Positions 43,012-53,159 of a stretch of 64,000 nt of DNA are shown one piece after another. The notes beneath the pieces were generated by a model. That model searched no databases, was not told the DNA's origin, and saw only the letters and a program-made list of their open reading frames with translations. This stretch comes from Actinomycetota bacterium. GTDB taxonomy: Bacteria > Actinomycetota > Actinomycetes > Nanopelagicales > Nanopelagicaceae. The stretch is taken from positions 36,780 through 100,779 of the forward strand of contig CANFRP010000003.1 in NCBI GenBank assembly GCA_947449535.1, read 5' to 3'. A program made the position numbers and the translations under genes. Positions within the stretch are counted from its first letter, which is position 1; each line of letters opens with the position of its first letter.

Positions 43012-44158
43012 CACTCGCTCGATTCTTCTCGTCACCAACGACTTAGGTCCGCGCGCTGGAGGTATCGAAACTTTTATTCTTGGCCTTCTGAACTATGTCG
43101 ATGGCAAAGATCTCGTAATTTATACATCCTCAGAGGTAGATGCCGCCGAAGATTTGGCATTTGATCGCGCGCTCGGCGAAAAGCACGGAGTAGTTGTTAT
43201 TCGCGATAAAGCCAAGGTGTTATTGCCGACTCCTCGAGTGCGGCGAAATCTCATCAATGCGATGAAGAAATATGGCTCCAATACGGTTTGGTTTGGCGCA
43301 GCAGCCCCCTTAGCGTGGGTGGCGCCCGCACTTCGCAAGGCAGGAGCTACTCGCATAGTGGGTCTCACCCATGGCCATGAAGTCTGGTGGTCAAGAGTCT
43401 TTCCTTTCACGCTGGCAATGCGACGAATCGGCAATGGCGTTGATGTCCTGACATACCTGGGGAATTTCACCCGCGATGCGATGCGACCGGCGGTAGGTGA
43501 AAAAGTTGAGCTGATACATATTGCTCCGGGAATCTCGGTCGATCACTTCACTCCTGGCGCAAAGCCGAATGATTTATTAGCTAAATATGATTTAGTGGGC
43601 AAGAGAGTAATCATCAGTGTTGGTCGCTTGGTTCACCGTAAAGGACAAGATCGCCTGGTTGAAGCCCTTCCACTTATTTTGCAGGCCGTACCTGAAACCG
43701 TTCTGGTTTTCGTGGGTACCGGCCCGCATAAGAAATTTATTGAGAAATTAGCAAAGAAGCTCGGTGTAACAGATTCGATTCGCTTTATTGGGCGAGTGCA
43801 GTTCGATGAATTACCTCGACATATTCGGATGGGTGAGATATTTGCGATGCCATCTCGTTCGCGCTTCTTTGGTCTAGAAGTAGAAGGTCTAGGGATCGTG
43901 TATCTGGAGGCAAGTGCGTGCGGATTACCCGTCATTGCTGGGAATTCTGGCGGTGCGCCAGATGCACTCATTCCCGGTGAGACTGGATTAGTTGTGGACG
44001 GAAATGACATTAATGACATTGCCGCTGCTGCAATCGTGCTGCTTCGTAATCCCGAGAAATCAGAATCGATGGGTCGCGCGGGACGGCAATTGGCCGAGCG
44101 GGAATGGAATTGGGATTTATGGGGCAAGCGTTTTGCTGCCTTGTTAAATAAGTCCTGA
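42995..44158 (+). CDS. GT4 family glycosyltransferase (PimB-like)
   Basis: TNDLGPRAGGIETFILGLL, VGRLVHRKGQDRLVEAL, FGLEVEGLGIVYLEASACGLPVIAGNSGGAPDAL; GTG start. Confidence 0.9.
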   Translation: MPAASSTRSILLVTNDLGPRAGGIETFILGLLNYVDGKDLVIYTSSEVDAAEDLAFDRALGEKHGVVVIRDKAKVLLPTPRVRRNLINAMKKYGSNTVWFGAAAPLAWVAPALRKAGATRIVGLTHGHEVWWSRVFPFTLAMRRIGNGVDVLTYLGNFTRDAMRPAVGEKVELIHIAPGISVDHFTPGAKPNDLLAKYDLVGKRVIISVGRLVHRKGQDRLVEALPLILQAVPETVLVFVGTGPHKKFIEKLAKKLGVTDSIRFIGRVQFDELPRHIRMGEIFAMPSRSRFFGLEVEGLGIVYLEASACGLPVIAGNSGGAPDALIPGETGLVVDGNDINDIAAAAIVLLRNPEKSESMGRAGRQLAEREWNWDLWGKRFAALLNKS

Positions 44159-44557
44159 TTTCTTAGCTCGATCGATCGCTTCTAATCGATTGCGAGCATC
44201 TAATTTTCGGTAGAGAGACCTCAAGTGAGTCTTTATTGTCGCTTGAGATACAAATAGCGCCGACGCAATTTCTTTAATCGGCTCACCAAGTTCTAATCGC
44301 GATAACAATTGGGATTCTTTTGGTGAGAGTGAAGCGCGCACCATCTCTCTTTTGCTAGTCGGGTCGGAGTTATTTCGAAGCACGAAGGCGAGATCAAAAG
44401 CTAGCTCTTGGGCACTTTCGTTGTGTGGAAAATCGGGATCGAGATAATCACTCACACGACATTGGAGTGCGCGAAGAAAATTACGCCTAGTGGGCTCTAG
44501 TTTCTCGTCACCGAGAAGTTGATCCAGCTCTATTTGCGATGTGTGCAGGTTGAGCAT
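44144..44557 (-). CDS. LuxR-type HTH regulator without receiver domain
   Basis: LSPKESQLLSRLELGEPIKEIASALFVSQATIKTHLRSLYRKLDARNRLEAIDRAKKSG. Confidence 0.88.
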   Translation of the reverse strand: MLNLHTSQIELDQLLGDEKLEPTRRNFLRALQCRVSDYLDPDFPHNESAQELAFDLAFVLRNNSDPTSKREMVRASLSPKESQLLSRLELGEPIKEIASALFVSQATIKTHLRSLYRKLDARNRLEAIDRAKKSGLI

Positions 44558-46350
44558 TAATTAACAGAGCTATAGAGCGCTGTGATTTCAGAGGCAAACT
44601 CTTGCGCTACCACATGGCGTTTGACTGACATCTTTGCGGTGAGGTGGCCACCTGCAATAGTGAAATCAACGGGCAAGATGGTGAATTTACGAATGGATTC
44701 CGCGCGGCTTACCGCTTTATTAGCATCGTCAATAGCAGTTTGAATCACTGAAATGAGAGTGGGGTCATTTGCCAGTTCTGAGACGCTTGCCCCTTCTTTC
44801 TTATTGGCAATTGCCCAGCCTTTGAGAGCATCTGGATCTATTGTCACAAGGGCGGCAATAAATGGCTGGTTATCGCCGACGACCATGCACTGACTAACAA
44901 GTGGATGTGATCGGACGCGATCTTCTAGGACTGCCGGTGCAACATTCTTTCCACCTGAGGTAACGATCAATTCCTTCTTGCGACCGACAATGCTCAAGAA
45001 GCCATTGTCATCGATTGCGCCGAGATCGCCCGAACGGAAGTAGCCATCTTCGGTGAAGACTTCGCGATTTGCTTGGTCGTTCTGCCAATAGCCGCTCATG
45101 ACAATTGCACCCTTGATGAGAACTTCGCCATCTTCTGCGATCTTTACCGTGGTGCCGGGTAGTGGTCGACCTACGGACCCAACTCGCTGAGCAGTTGTTA
45201 AATTAAGAGTTGCACCTGCAGTTGTTTCAGTGAGGCCGTAACCTTCAAGAATATTGATGCCGGCGCCACGATAAAAGTGGCCAAGGCGCGCACCCAGTGG
45301 TGCACCACCAGAGATTGCAGCTTCCACTTGACCGCCCATTGCATGACGAATCTTGGAATAAACCAATTTGTCGAAAATTCCATGTTTGATGCGAAGCGCT
45401 GGTGAGATTCGGCCACGATCTGACGCTTCACTATAAGCAATTGCGATATCTGCTGCCTTGCGGAAAATTTTTCCTTTACCAGCAGCATCGGCTTTTGCTT
45501 CCGCGCCGTTGTAAATCTTTTCAAAGATGCGAGGTACTGCGAGTACAAATGTAGGTTTGAAGGATGCTAGATCTTGTTGGAGCCGGGCAATGTCGCCGCA
45601 ATGTGCCATGTGAAGTCCGGCCGTAATCGCGCCGACTTGAACCATGCGACCAAAGACGTGAGCGATCGGCAAAAAGAGGAGAGTAGATCCGCCGGGCTTA
45701 AGAAAGAGATCACTTGCGCCTTGAACAACATTTCCACACTCGGAGAGGAAGTTGCCGTGCGTGAGAGATACACCTTTTGGTTTTCCGGTTGTTCCTGATG
45801 TGTAAATCAAAGTTGCGAGTGAATCTGGAGTAAGAGATGTTCGGCGATCATTTATTTGATCGTCGGAGATATTCTTTCCGCCATTTGTAAGATGCAAAAG
45901 TGCATCTTCGGTGATCGTCCAGATAGTTTTGCATTGTCCAGACATTGCTGGTTGAACAACATCTCGCAGTGCAGGGGTTTCAACAATGATCGCGACAGCA
46001 GATGAATCAGAGAGAATCCATTCCACCTGCTCTGTGCTGGAGGTTTCATAAATGGGGACAGTGACTGCGCCAGCAAACCAAATTGCAAAATCGAGAACAG
46101 TCCATTCATAACGAGTCTTTGCCATCAAAGCGACGCGATCGCCAGCGCCAATACCTGCTGCAATTAAACCTTTGGCAGCGCAACGAATCTCTTCCTCAAA
46201 TTCGCGGGCAGTTACTGGCTGCCATCCATCTCCCACCGGGCGAGAGACAACAACTCGCTCAGGTTCAAACCAAGCACGCTCAGCAATCAGGTTGGTGAGA
46301 TTTCCGGCAGTTGCGGGAGGGACAAGGGCGGGAACGCTGTAGAGATCCAT
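44557..46350 (-). CDS. fadD: Long-chain acyl-CoA synthetase
   Basis: LIYTSGTTGKPKGVSLTHGN, GYGLTETTAGATLN, AMP-binding fold. Confidence 0.94.
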   Translation of the reverse strand: MDLYSVPALVPPATAGNLTNLIAERAWFEPERVVVSRPVGDGWQPVTAREFEEEIRCAAKGLIAAGIGAGDRVALMAKTRYEWTVLDFAIWFAGAVTVPIYETSSTEQVEWILSDSSAVAIIVETPALRDVVQPAMSGQCKTIWTITEDALLHLTNGGKNISDDQINDRRTSLTPDSLATLIYTSGTTGKPKGVSLTHGNFLSECGNVVQGASDLFLKPGGSTLLFLPIAHVFGRMVQVGAITAGLHMAHCGDIARLQQDLASFKPTFVLAVPRIFEKIYNGAEAKADAAGKGKIFRKAADIAIAYSEASDRGRISPALRIKHGIFDKLVYSKIRHAMGGQVEAAISGGAPLGARLGHFYRGAGINILEGYGLTETTAGATLNLTTAQRVGSVGRPLPGTTVKIAEDGEVLIKGAIVMSGYWQNDQANREVFTEDGYFRSGDLGAIDDNGFLSIVGRKKELIVTSGGKNVAPAVLEDRVRSHPLVSQCMVVGDNQPFIAALVTIDPDALKGWAIANKKEGASVSELANDPTLISVIQTAIDDANKAVSRAESIRKFTILPVDFTIAGGHLTAKMSVKRHVVAQEFASEITALYSSVN

Positions 46351-46466
46351 GGCGCAACGCTAGCCCTTAGGGGAGCGCATTTGCTAGTACTTGGGCTTGA
46401 TGGTCATGGTGGTTGCCAGAGGTTTTTAGATGATTCAAGGGGATATTAAACGGGTAATCTTGCGCC

Positions 46467-46904
46467 ATGTCTGATGCATCCAAAAAAACAGTAACTGTCG
46501 AAGCCTCTCTCTCAGAAGTCCGAGAGCTCCTCTTCAATCTCGAGGGATATCCCTCCTGGTCCACAGCGATCAAGTCTGCTTCGGTCGAAGAGCGAGATGG
46601 TGAAGGTCGCCCCATTAAGGTGAAGTCTTCGATTGATGCCGGTGTAATGAAAGATCGAGTCACTTTGGATTATGACTGGAGCGCAGCACCAGAGCACCTA
46701 TCGTTTTCATTGGATGATGCCGATCTCCTTACAGAAATGTCAGGCTCATTTACTACAAAAGATAATGGCGATGACACCACAGATGTCACTTACGAATTAA
46801 CGGTTGCACTATCTATGCCAGTCCCCGCCATGATGCTTCAGAAAGCGGAGATGGCAACCATTGAATTAGCGCTCTCTCAATTGAAGAAGACGCTCGAAGG
46901 ATAA
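46467..46904 (+). CDS. SRPBCC family protein
   Basis: 145 aa polyketide cyclase/START-like fold; VREL LFNLEGYPSWSTAIKSA. Confidence 0.8.
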   Translation: MSDASKKTVTVEASLSEVRELLFNLEGYPSWSTAIKSASVEERDGEGRPIKVKSSIDAGVMKDRVTLDYDWSAAPEHLSFSLDDADLLTEMSGSFTTKDNGDDTTDVTYELTVALSMPVPAMMLQKAEMATIELALSQLKKTLEG

Positions 46905-46907
46905 ATT

Positions 46908-47864
46908 TTGAGCACTTCAGAAAATTTAAGTATTGGAGTCGATGTAGGCGGCACAAAGGTGCTGGGTGGCGTTGTCGATGAAAACGGGAAAATTCTTTAT
47001 AGCTCACGACGTGATACCCCTAAAGAGGGAGGTTCTGCGCTAACTCAAACCATCGCCGATGTTGTCATTGAGTTGCATACAAAACACCCGGTTAAATCTG
47101 TCGGAATTTCTGCTGCGGGCTTTGTCTCCTCAGATCGTCAAACAATGTTGGCCACGCCAAATATTTCTGGTTGGAATGGGGTCAACCTCGATCAAGAACT
47201 TTCTGCCCTTACCGGGCTTGATGTTGATATTGAGAATGATGCGAATGCCGCTGCTTGGGGCGAAGCAAAATATGGTTCAGGACGTGGCGAAGACCATCTC
47301 ATGATGTTGACTATTGGCACTGGTATTGGCGGGGGAATTGTCGTCAATGGTGGTCTCTATCGTGGTGCTTTTGGAACTGCTGCAGAATTTGGCCACTTGC
47401 GCGTTCTGCCCGAAGGACATTTGTGTGGATGTGGTGCACGTGGCTGCTTTGAACAATATGCATCCGGAAATGCACTGATGCGCCATGCTCGTGAAGCGAT
47501 TAGCGCATCACCTGATATGGCATTTAATTTATTGGCTCGCGGTGATGGCACCGTAAATGGTTTGACCGGAAAACACATCACGGAAGCTGCTCGGGAAGAA
47601 GATCCGATTGCACTTGCCGCGTTTAATACCACCGGCCAATGGCTGGGCGCAGGGATCGCATCGCTCTGCGTTCTCCTGGATCCCGCCTGCGTAATTATTG
47701 GTGGCGGAGTCATCGATGCCGGAGAAATACTTTTGGCACCCACTCGCTCAGCAGTGGAACGTTATATGCCATTTTATGGAAAACATCCGATGCCACGAAT
47801 TATTGCGGCAGAGCTAGGAAATGATGCCGGACTTATCGGCGTTGCCGATCTTGCTCGTCGCTAA
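46908..47864 (+). CDS. ROK family glucokinase (TTG start)
   Basis: IGVDVGGTKVLGGVVDENG, NDANAAAWGEA, GTGIGGGIVVNGGLYRGAFGTAAEFGHLRV, CGCGARGCFEQYASG. Confidence 0.93.
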   Translation: MSTSENLSIGVDVGGTKVLGGVVDENGKILYSSRRDTPKEGGSALTQTIADVVIELHTKHPVKSVGISAAGFVSSDRQTMLATPNISGWNGVNLDQELSALTGLDVDIENDANAAAWGEAKYGSGRGEDHLMMLTIGTGIGGGIVVNGGLYRGAFGTAAEFGHLRVLPEGHLCGCGARGCFEQYASGNALMRHAREAISASPDMAFNLLARGDGTVNGLTGKHITEAAREEDPIALAAFNTTGQWLGAGIASLCVLLDPACVIIGGGVIDAGEILLAPTRSAVERYMPFYGKHPMPRIIAAELGNDAGLIGVADLARR

Positions 47865-48754
47865 TCCCGCTTAAAGAATTTTCTCCACCACGGGGCCGCT
47901 GAAACTACCGGCTCCATATCGAGTGTGGCGATTATTGATTCAAACTCTGCATTGATGAGATCCTGCTCATCGCTCACTTCTAACTCCCGAGAAATCTCAC
48001 CAGTGAGAACGTCATCGATAAAGCGGGCTGATTCTTCAAAGAGAAATTCAGCATCATAATCAAGGGCAACATTATGAAATGATTTCTCAAATATCACTTC
48101 CCGGATATCCATCGAAAAGACATTATCGATAATTGTTTCGCTACAGAGCGGGCTTACGACATGGTCGTTGAGTGAATAGGAAACCATGAGCGGAAGATCG
48201 ACAAGATAAAGATCCTCTTCTACTCGTCGCCATAGCTTTTGCAGTGAGGCAAGGGCGCGCAAAGGCAATCGCTCATAGCCATGTTTCGGCGGATTGGGCT
48301 TTGCCACATCGGAAGTACCTGCCTTGACCGATGGGATGATGCGGGAGAGAAGCGGCACTAGCCAAAATATTTTGCGTTCATCATAAATCGAGGGGTTGAC
48401 CAAGATAGTTCCAGAAATCTCACTTCCTCGAAGTTGGGAGAGATGCAGTGCTAGCGCGCCACCTGCAGAAAACCCTGCAACGAAAACTTGGTCACATTGG
48501 GATTTCAGTTTTACAAAAGAATCTTCGACACTTCGATACCAATCCTGCCAAGTGGTTGAGTTGAGATCACTCCATGTTGTTCCGTGCCCTGCGATTCGAG
48601 GCGCACTTACTGTGAAACCTTCGTTATGGAGAAAGTGTGCCCAGGGAGCGATGGATGCAGGTGATCCAGTAAAGCCGTGAAGGATTAAGACACCTGTGCG
48701 ATCGCCAGAAAGTTCTAAACTCTCCGAGTTGGGTATATCTCCTGCCTCATTCAC
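47861..48754 (-). CDS. Alpha/beta hydrolase (carboxylesterase/lipase)
   Basis: GVLILHGFTGSPAS, VFVAGFSAGGALALHLS. Confidence 0.9.
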   Translation of the reverse strand: MNEAGDIPNSESLELSGDRTGVLILHGFTGSPASIAPWAHFLHNEGFTVSAPRIAGHGTTWSDLNSTTWQDWYRSVEDSFVKLKSQCDQVFVAGFSAGGALALHLSQLRGSEISGTILVNPSIYDERKIFWLVPLLSRIIPSVKAGTSDVAKPNPPKHGYERLPLRALASLQKLWRRVEEDLYLVDLPLMVSYSLNDHVVSPLCSETIIDNVFSMDIREVIFEKSFHNVALDYDAEFLFEESARFIDDVLTGEISRELEVSDEQDLINAEFESIIATLDMEPVVSAAPWWRKFFKRD

Positions 48755-48833
48755 GCTCAGATGGTGTCATATGGGGGAGATAACCCCTAAATTATGACCC
48801 TAGGCATTTCGCGAGAGATAGAAGGAGGGTGTG

Positions 48834-49556
48834 ATGGTCTACCAGGCGTTGAAATCATTCTTGATCCCCATCCTGACACTGCTCTTTCGCCCGAAGGTCA
48901 CCGGACTTCGCAATGTCCCACAGAGCGGACCAGTCATCATCGCCTCCAATCACCTTTCCTTTAGTGATTCGATCTTCATGCCGCTTGTAGTGCCTCGCAA
49001 AGTGACCTTCTTGGCTAAGAGTGAATATTTCACCTCGCCTGGGATTAAAGGGTTTATTAAGAAGCTAACTTTTATTGCACTCGGACAAGTCCCCGTCGAT
49101 AGATCCGGTGGACGGCGTAGCGAACAAGCTCTACTCACAGGTCTCGATCTCTTGGCTTCAGGGGATTGCATTGGAATTTATCCAGAAGGTACCCGCTCGC
49201 CCGATGGACGCCTCTACAAAGGTCGCACAGGAATTGCGCGCCTTGCCATTGAATCTGGCGCAGCCATTGTTCCGGTTGCTATGTTTAACACGGCAGAAAT
49301 CCAACCTACCGGACAAGTTGTTCCCAATGTACGTCGGGTCGAGATGATCTTTGGAGAGCCGCTCTACTATGACGGTGATTCCAATGACCTGAAATTCTTA
49401 CGTACGGTGACTGATGAGATCATGGTAAAAATTCAAGAGCTCTCCAAGCAGGAGTATGTAGATATGTATGCCTCAGAAGCCAAGATCGAGATCATGGCTA
49501 AATTGCGCGAAGAGCGTAAAGCATCAGGTGATGGAGAGCGAAAGAAAAAGAAGTAG
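48834..49556 (+). CDS. 1-acyl-glycerol-3-phosphate acyltransferase-like protein (second PlsC paralogue)
   Basis: SNHLSFSDSIFMP, YPEGTRSPDGRLYKGRTGIARLA; RBS GAAGGAGGG. Confidence 0.9.
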   Translation: MVYQALKSFLIPILTLLFRPKVTGLRNVPQSGPVIIASNHLSFSDSIFMPLVVPRKVTFLAKSEYFTSPGIKGFIKKLTFIALGQVPVDRSGGRRSEQALLTGLDLLASGDCIGIYPEGTRSPDGRLYKGRTGIARLAIESGAAIVPVAMFNTAEIQPTGQVVPNVRRVEMIFGEPLYYDGDSNDLKFLRTVTDEIMVKIQELSKQEYVDMYASEAKIEIMAKLREERKASGDGERKKKK

Positions 49557-49561
49557 CGGTA

Positions 49562-50266
49562 CTACTCGTTACCCAGTAATTCGCGACGATTAGAAATATA
49601 ACGACACTGTTCGCAATTATCTTTGCTAGGCGGAACAGAATCCGATATGACTCCAATAAATTCATTTAATCGAGTCTGAAGCGCTTCTGGATTTCGTTCG
49701 ATCGGATACCACGAACACTTAAGCTCCATGCCGAAGTTACCGGAAGAAGCACCACGAATCTTTACTGGTGACCAAACGAGAAGTCCCAATGATGAAATCT
49801 TCTTGGGCTCTCCCTTTGCGGGATTTTCAAGAGCTAAGGCATATGCCTCGAGTTGAGGGGAGTAGAAGCCACTCTTATCGTTATCACGGGCTTGGAATTT
49901 GCAATCAATTACGCCATAGGTGCCATCAGGAAATTCCATCACCAAGTCATATTTGCCGCGGATAGCAAATTTTGTCTCCACGCCATCGACGATGATTGGC
50001 TTTGATTGCACGAAACCTGCGTGGCTATGGACTTTTCCTTCTGGCAGCGCCGGGTGCATATCTGCCGTGGTCTTTCCAATGTAGGAAAGTTCTTGCATAT
50101 CAGCTAGGTCAGCCACCAGTGGCATAAAGAGTGGAGCTTTTACTTGGTGGTTGTAATACAACCAGAGACAGCGGTGGCAGCCATCCCACGAGAAGGTGAG
50201 ATCGCTGGGGCTGATGAATTCGCGTGCACCAGCGGTAGTTGTTTGCATTTTCTTTTCGTAAGCCAT
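49562..50266 (-). CDS. PD-(D/E)XK nuclease-like protein (Cas4/RecB-type) with N- and C-terminal CxxC pairs
   Basis: SWDGCHRCLWLYYNH; IRGKYDLVMEFPDGTYGVIDCKFQA; YSPQLEAYALALE; NCEQCRYISNRREL. Confidence 0.72.
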   Translation of the reverse strand: MAYEKKMQTTTAGAREFISPSDLTFSWDGCHRCLWLYYNHQVKAPLFMPLVADLADMQELSYIGKTTADMHPALPEGKVHSHAGFVQSKPIIVDGVETKFAIRGKYDLVMEFPDGTYGVIDCKFQARDNDKSGFYSPQLEAYALALENPAKGEPKKISSLGLLVWSPVKIRGASSGNFGMELKCSWYPIERNPEALQTRLNEFIGVISDSVPPSKDNCEQCRYISNRRELLGNE

Positions 50267-50375
50267 GTCAGACCACTTTCATGAGCGTTGCTTAGGCAAC
50301 CTATATTCGGAATTAACTAGATGGCCTAATTCTGCCTCGCCCTACTGACATTTACGTGGAAGGTAGATTGAAGAA

Positions 50376-51026
50376 CTAGCGGTGTCGCAGGGCGTTGACG
50401 ATGGTAAAGAGTCCCAGCAGGATCATGACGCTTCCGCCAATGCGGCGAAGAATGACCAGGCGCTTGATTTCTGTGGAGAGCCAGTTGCGAATCGTCCCAG
50501 CAAGTACGCCCCAGCTGCCATCAGAGAAGAAGGCGAGGAAGGAGAAGATTGCTCCCATAAAGATCAATTGTTGAGTGATATGTCCTTGTGGGCGATCGAC
50601 GAATGCCGGCAGGATCGCGGCGAAGAAGACCATTCCCTTGGGGTTTAATGCGCCAACCCAGAAGCCGTCATAGGCAGATTTCCATTTGCTCGGACGAATG
50701 TCACCTTGGTTAGTCATATCGCTTGCGTGAATCGAGCTGTGTTTGATTGCATCAATTCCCATATAGACCAGATAAAGCCCACCCAATATTTGAACAGTGA
50801 TGTAAGCAATCTTGGAATGCTGGATAACTGGTCCAAGGCCTAGCGCCACAGCAATCGACAATGCGAAGGCGCCGAGAACATTTCCAGCAACCGTCGCAAC
50901 AGCCGTGGCGCGACCCCACGCAATTGCCCGTGCGATGACAAAGAGAACGCTGGGACCAGGGGCCAAAATGATGATCATGGCCGCGACGACGTATTCCCAG
51001 ATGCGAGAGGGGATTACGAAGGTCAT
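50376..51026 (-). CDS. LysE/RhtB family amino-acid exporter
   Basis: APGPSVLFVIARAIAWGRATAVATVAGNVLGAF, GALNPKGMVFFAAILPAFV. Confidence 0.92.
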   Translation of the reverse strand: MTFVIPSRIWEYVVAAMIIILAPGPSVLFVIARAIAWGRATAVATVAGNVLGAFALSIAVALGLGPVIQHSKIAYITVQILGGLYLVYMGIDAIKHSSIHASDMTNQGDIRPSKWKSAYDGFWVGALNPKGMVFFAAILPAFVDRPQGHITQQLIFMGAIFSFLAFFSDGSWGVLAGTIRNWLSTEIKRLVILRRIGGSVMILLGLFTIVNALRHR

Positions 51027-51048
51027 GGTTTAACTATAGAGAAATAGA

Positions 51049-51081
51049 AAAGCGGGCGAGGTGATTTACCCCGCCCGCTTT
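51049..51081 (-). terminator. Terminator downstream of uracil permease
   Basis: AAAAGCGGGCG...CGCCCGCTTTT strong stem with flanking A/T runs. Confidence 0.85.
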
Positions 51082-51092
51082 TCGAGTATTGA

Positions 51093-52355
51093 TTACTTAT
51101 TAGTTCCGGCCATCTTGGAGATCCAGGTAAGTAAGTGATATCCAACGAGGGTCAAAACGGTGGCGTTGATGATTCCCTCGAATACGTAGTTACCAGATTT
51201 CCAGGTGAGATTGATGATGCCCACAATTACCGCTGTAGAGGCGATAAATAGGTTGATCGGATTGCCGAAATCGACTTTGGATTCAATCCAAATTCGAGCT
51301 CCAAGAACTCCGATCATTCCATAGAGAACGATTCCGGCTCCACCTAGAACGCCGGAAGGAGTAGCTGCAAGGACTGCGCCAAGCTTTGGACTGAGCGAAA
51401 GGACGATCGCTCCAATCGCAGCCACAAGATAAGCAGCGGTTGAGTAGACCTTTGTTGCTGCCATAGTGCCGATATTTTCAGCATAGGTAGTTGTACCTGA
51501 TCCACCACCCGCACCGGCGAGCACGGTAGCAACACCGTCAGCGACCAATGCATCTCCGACGACATCATCGAGGTTGCGCCCAGTCATTGCCGCAACAGCT
51601 TTAACGTGACCCACGTTTTCCGCGATCAAGACAAGCACAACTGGGATGAAGAGAATTATCGCCGAGGTCTTAAATGCAGGTGAATGGAATTCAGGTGACC
51701 CAAACCATTTTGCTGCGGTAATCGCATCGCGATGCTTCTGATCGATATTTCCCATTCCCCATGCCGCGAGATATCCGACGACGAGACCCAGGACGATAGA
51801 GATTCGAGCGATGAAGCCCTTAAACAAAACAGCGAAGAGGGCGATTGCTCCAATTGTGATGAGTGCTGCCTTGCGGCCCGCATTGAAATTGTCGTTCGCT
51901 ACATGAGCGAGGTTAAATCCAATGACCATAACAATTGTTCCGGTAACAACCGGGGGCATCATCTTGTCGATCCATGACAATCCAATTGCCTTAACTACAA
52001 AGCCGACAATGGCGAGCAGGACGCCAGTGACGATTAAGCCACCGAGAGCGTTTGCCATTCCGTGCTCTTTATCCGATGTCATAGCCGCACCGATCGGAGC
52101 CAGGAAGGCAAACGATGAACCGAGGTAGGACGGCAACTTATTTCGAGTAATCAACAAGAAGAGGATCGTGCCAACTCCCGAGAAGAAGAGTGTGGTCGAG
52201 GCCGGGAAGCCAGTGATGGTTGGAACCAAGAATGTGGCACCAAACATGGCGGCGATATGTTGGAGGCCAGTGCCGATTGTGCGGGGCCAGGAGAGGCGTT
52301 CGTCAGGGGCGATGACTCCGCCCGAGGTATTTACTTTCCAGCTTAAGAGGCTCAT
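51093..52355 (-). CDS. Uracil/xanthine permease (NCS2 family)
   Basis: 420 aa; GLQHIAAMFGATFLVPTITGFPASTTLFFSGVGT, GGSGTTTYAENIGTMAATKVYS. Confidence 0.94.
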   Translation of the reverse strand: MSLLSWKVNTSGGVIAPDERLSWPRTIGTGLQHIAAMFGATFLVPTITGFPASTTLFFSGVGTILFLLITRNKLPSYLGSSFAFLAPIGAAMTSDKEHGMANALGGLIVTGVLLAIVGFVVKAIGLSWIDKMMPPVVTGTIVMVIGFNLAHVANDNFNAGRKAALITIGAIALFAVLFKGFIARISIVLGLVVGYLAAWGMGNIDQKHRDAITAAKWFGSPEFHSPAFKTSAIILFIPVVLVLIAENVGHVKAVAAMTGRNLDDVVGDALVADGVATVLAGAGGGSGTTTYAENIGTMAATKVYSTAAYLVAAIGAIVLSLSPKLGAVLAATPSGVLGGAGIVLYGMIGVLGARIWIESKVDFGNPINLFIASTAVIVGIINLTWKSGNYVFEGIINATVLTLVGYHLLTWISKMAGTNK

Positions 52356-52543
52356 CTATGAGACCTTCCGGTAGGAGGGCTCGTGAGTGGCGCTGGGGGA
52401 GCACGAGTACTGGCAAGACCAGTCGAGATATAAGGGTAAAGGTGAGGTCGGCCACAATAAGGAGCAAATGCCCCGACACGCGAGGGGTCTTTAAAGGCGA
52501 GAAGTTGCCTCTGGGGCCAATATCGACTTGAATATCGCCACGA

Positions 52544-52564
52544 TATATCGAATCGATATATCAC
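52544..52564. promoter_or_regulatory. Palindromic operator candidate upstream of padR-ino1
   Basis: GATATATCGA-A-TCGATATATC, perfect 10-bp arms. Confidence 0.75.
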
Positions 52565-52604
52565 CTGAGCATAAATTGGGCTCAGCAACCGAGAGGAGAA
52601 GACC

Positions 52605-53159
52605 ATGCGCACTACTCGTAGTGAAGCTCTGGAATTCGCACTACTCGGACTTCTCGACCAAGGAGCGCTCCACGGGTACGAGCTTCGCAAGCGTTTGATT
52701 GCGATCTACGGACCATTTAGAGCTCTCTCCTTTTCAGTGCTCTACCCCCAACTCCGACGCATGCTTGAGGCCGGAATCATCGAGGAATCAGAAGTTGAAC
52801 TCGTTGGCCGTGCATCAAAGAGCAAGCGCTCGCGAATTGTTTATGTACTGACATCTAAGGGCCGCGCCCGTTTTGATGAAATGACTCAAAGCGCCGGACC
52901 AGATTCATGGGATGACGAAAGTTTTGAAGTTCGCTTCGCTTTCTTCGGTCCAACTCCGCAAAAGAACCGCGTGGCCATTTTGGAAGGTCGACTTCGTCGC
53001 CTCTCCGAGAAAGCTGCAATCTTGCGCAACGAACTAGAGAAAGCACCAGCAGGAATCGATAAGTACTTAAGTGAATGGCGTCGTCATTCATTGGAATCTT
53101 CCGAGCGAGAGATCGTTTGGTTAGAAGAAATGCTAAATACCGAAAGGAAATCCTCGTGA
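52605..53159 (+). CDS. PadR family transcriptional regulator
   Basis: [51 protein letters not shown]. Confidence 0.94.
   Translation: MRTTRSEALEFALLGLLDQGALHGYELRKRLIAIYGPFRALSFSVLYPQLRRMLEAGIIEESEVELVGRASKSKRSRIVYVLTSKGRARFDEMTQSAGPDSWDDESFEVRFAFFGPTPQKNRVAILEGRLRRLSEKAAILRNELEKAPAGIDKYLSEWRRHSLESSEREIVWLEEMLNTERKSS

Noticed and set aside
52356-52604. Possible riboswitch upstream of the uracil permease
   Set aside because: No guanine/PreQ1/other purine riboswitch core or PyrR-like anti-terminator could be recognised by eye.
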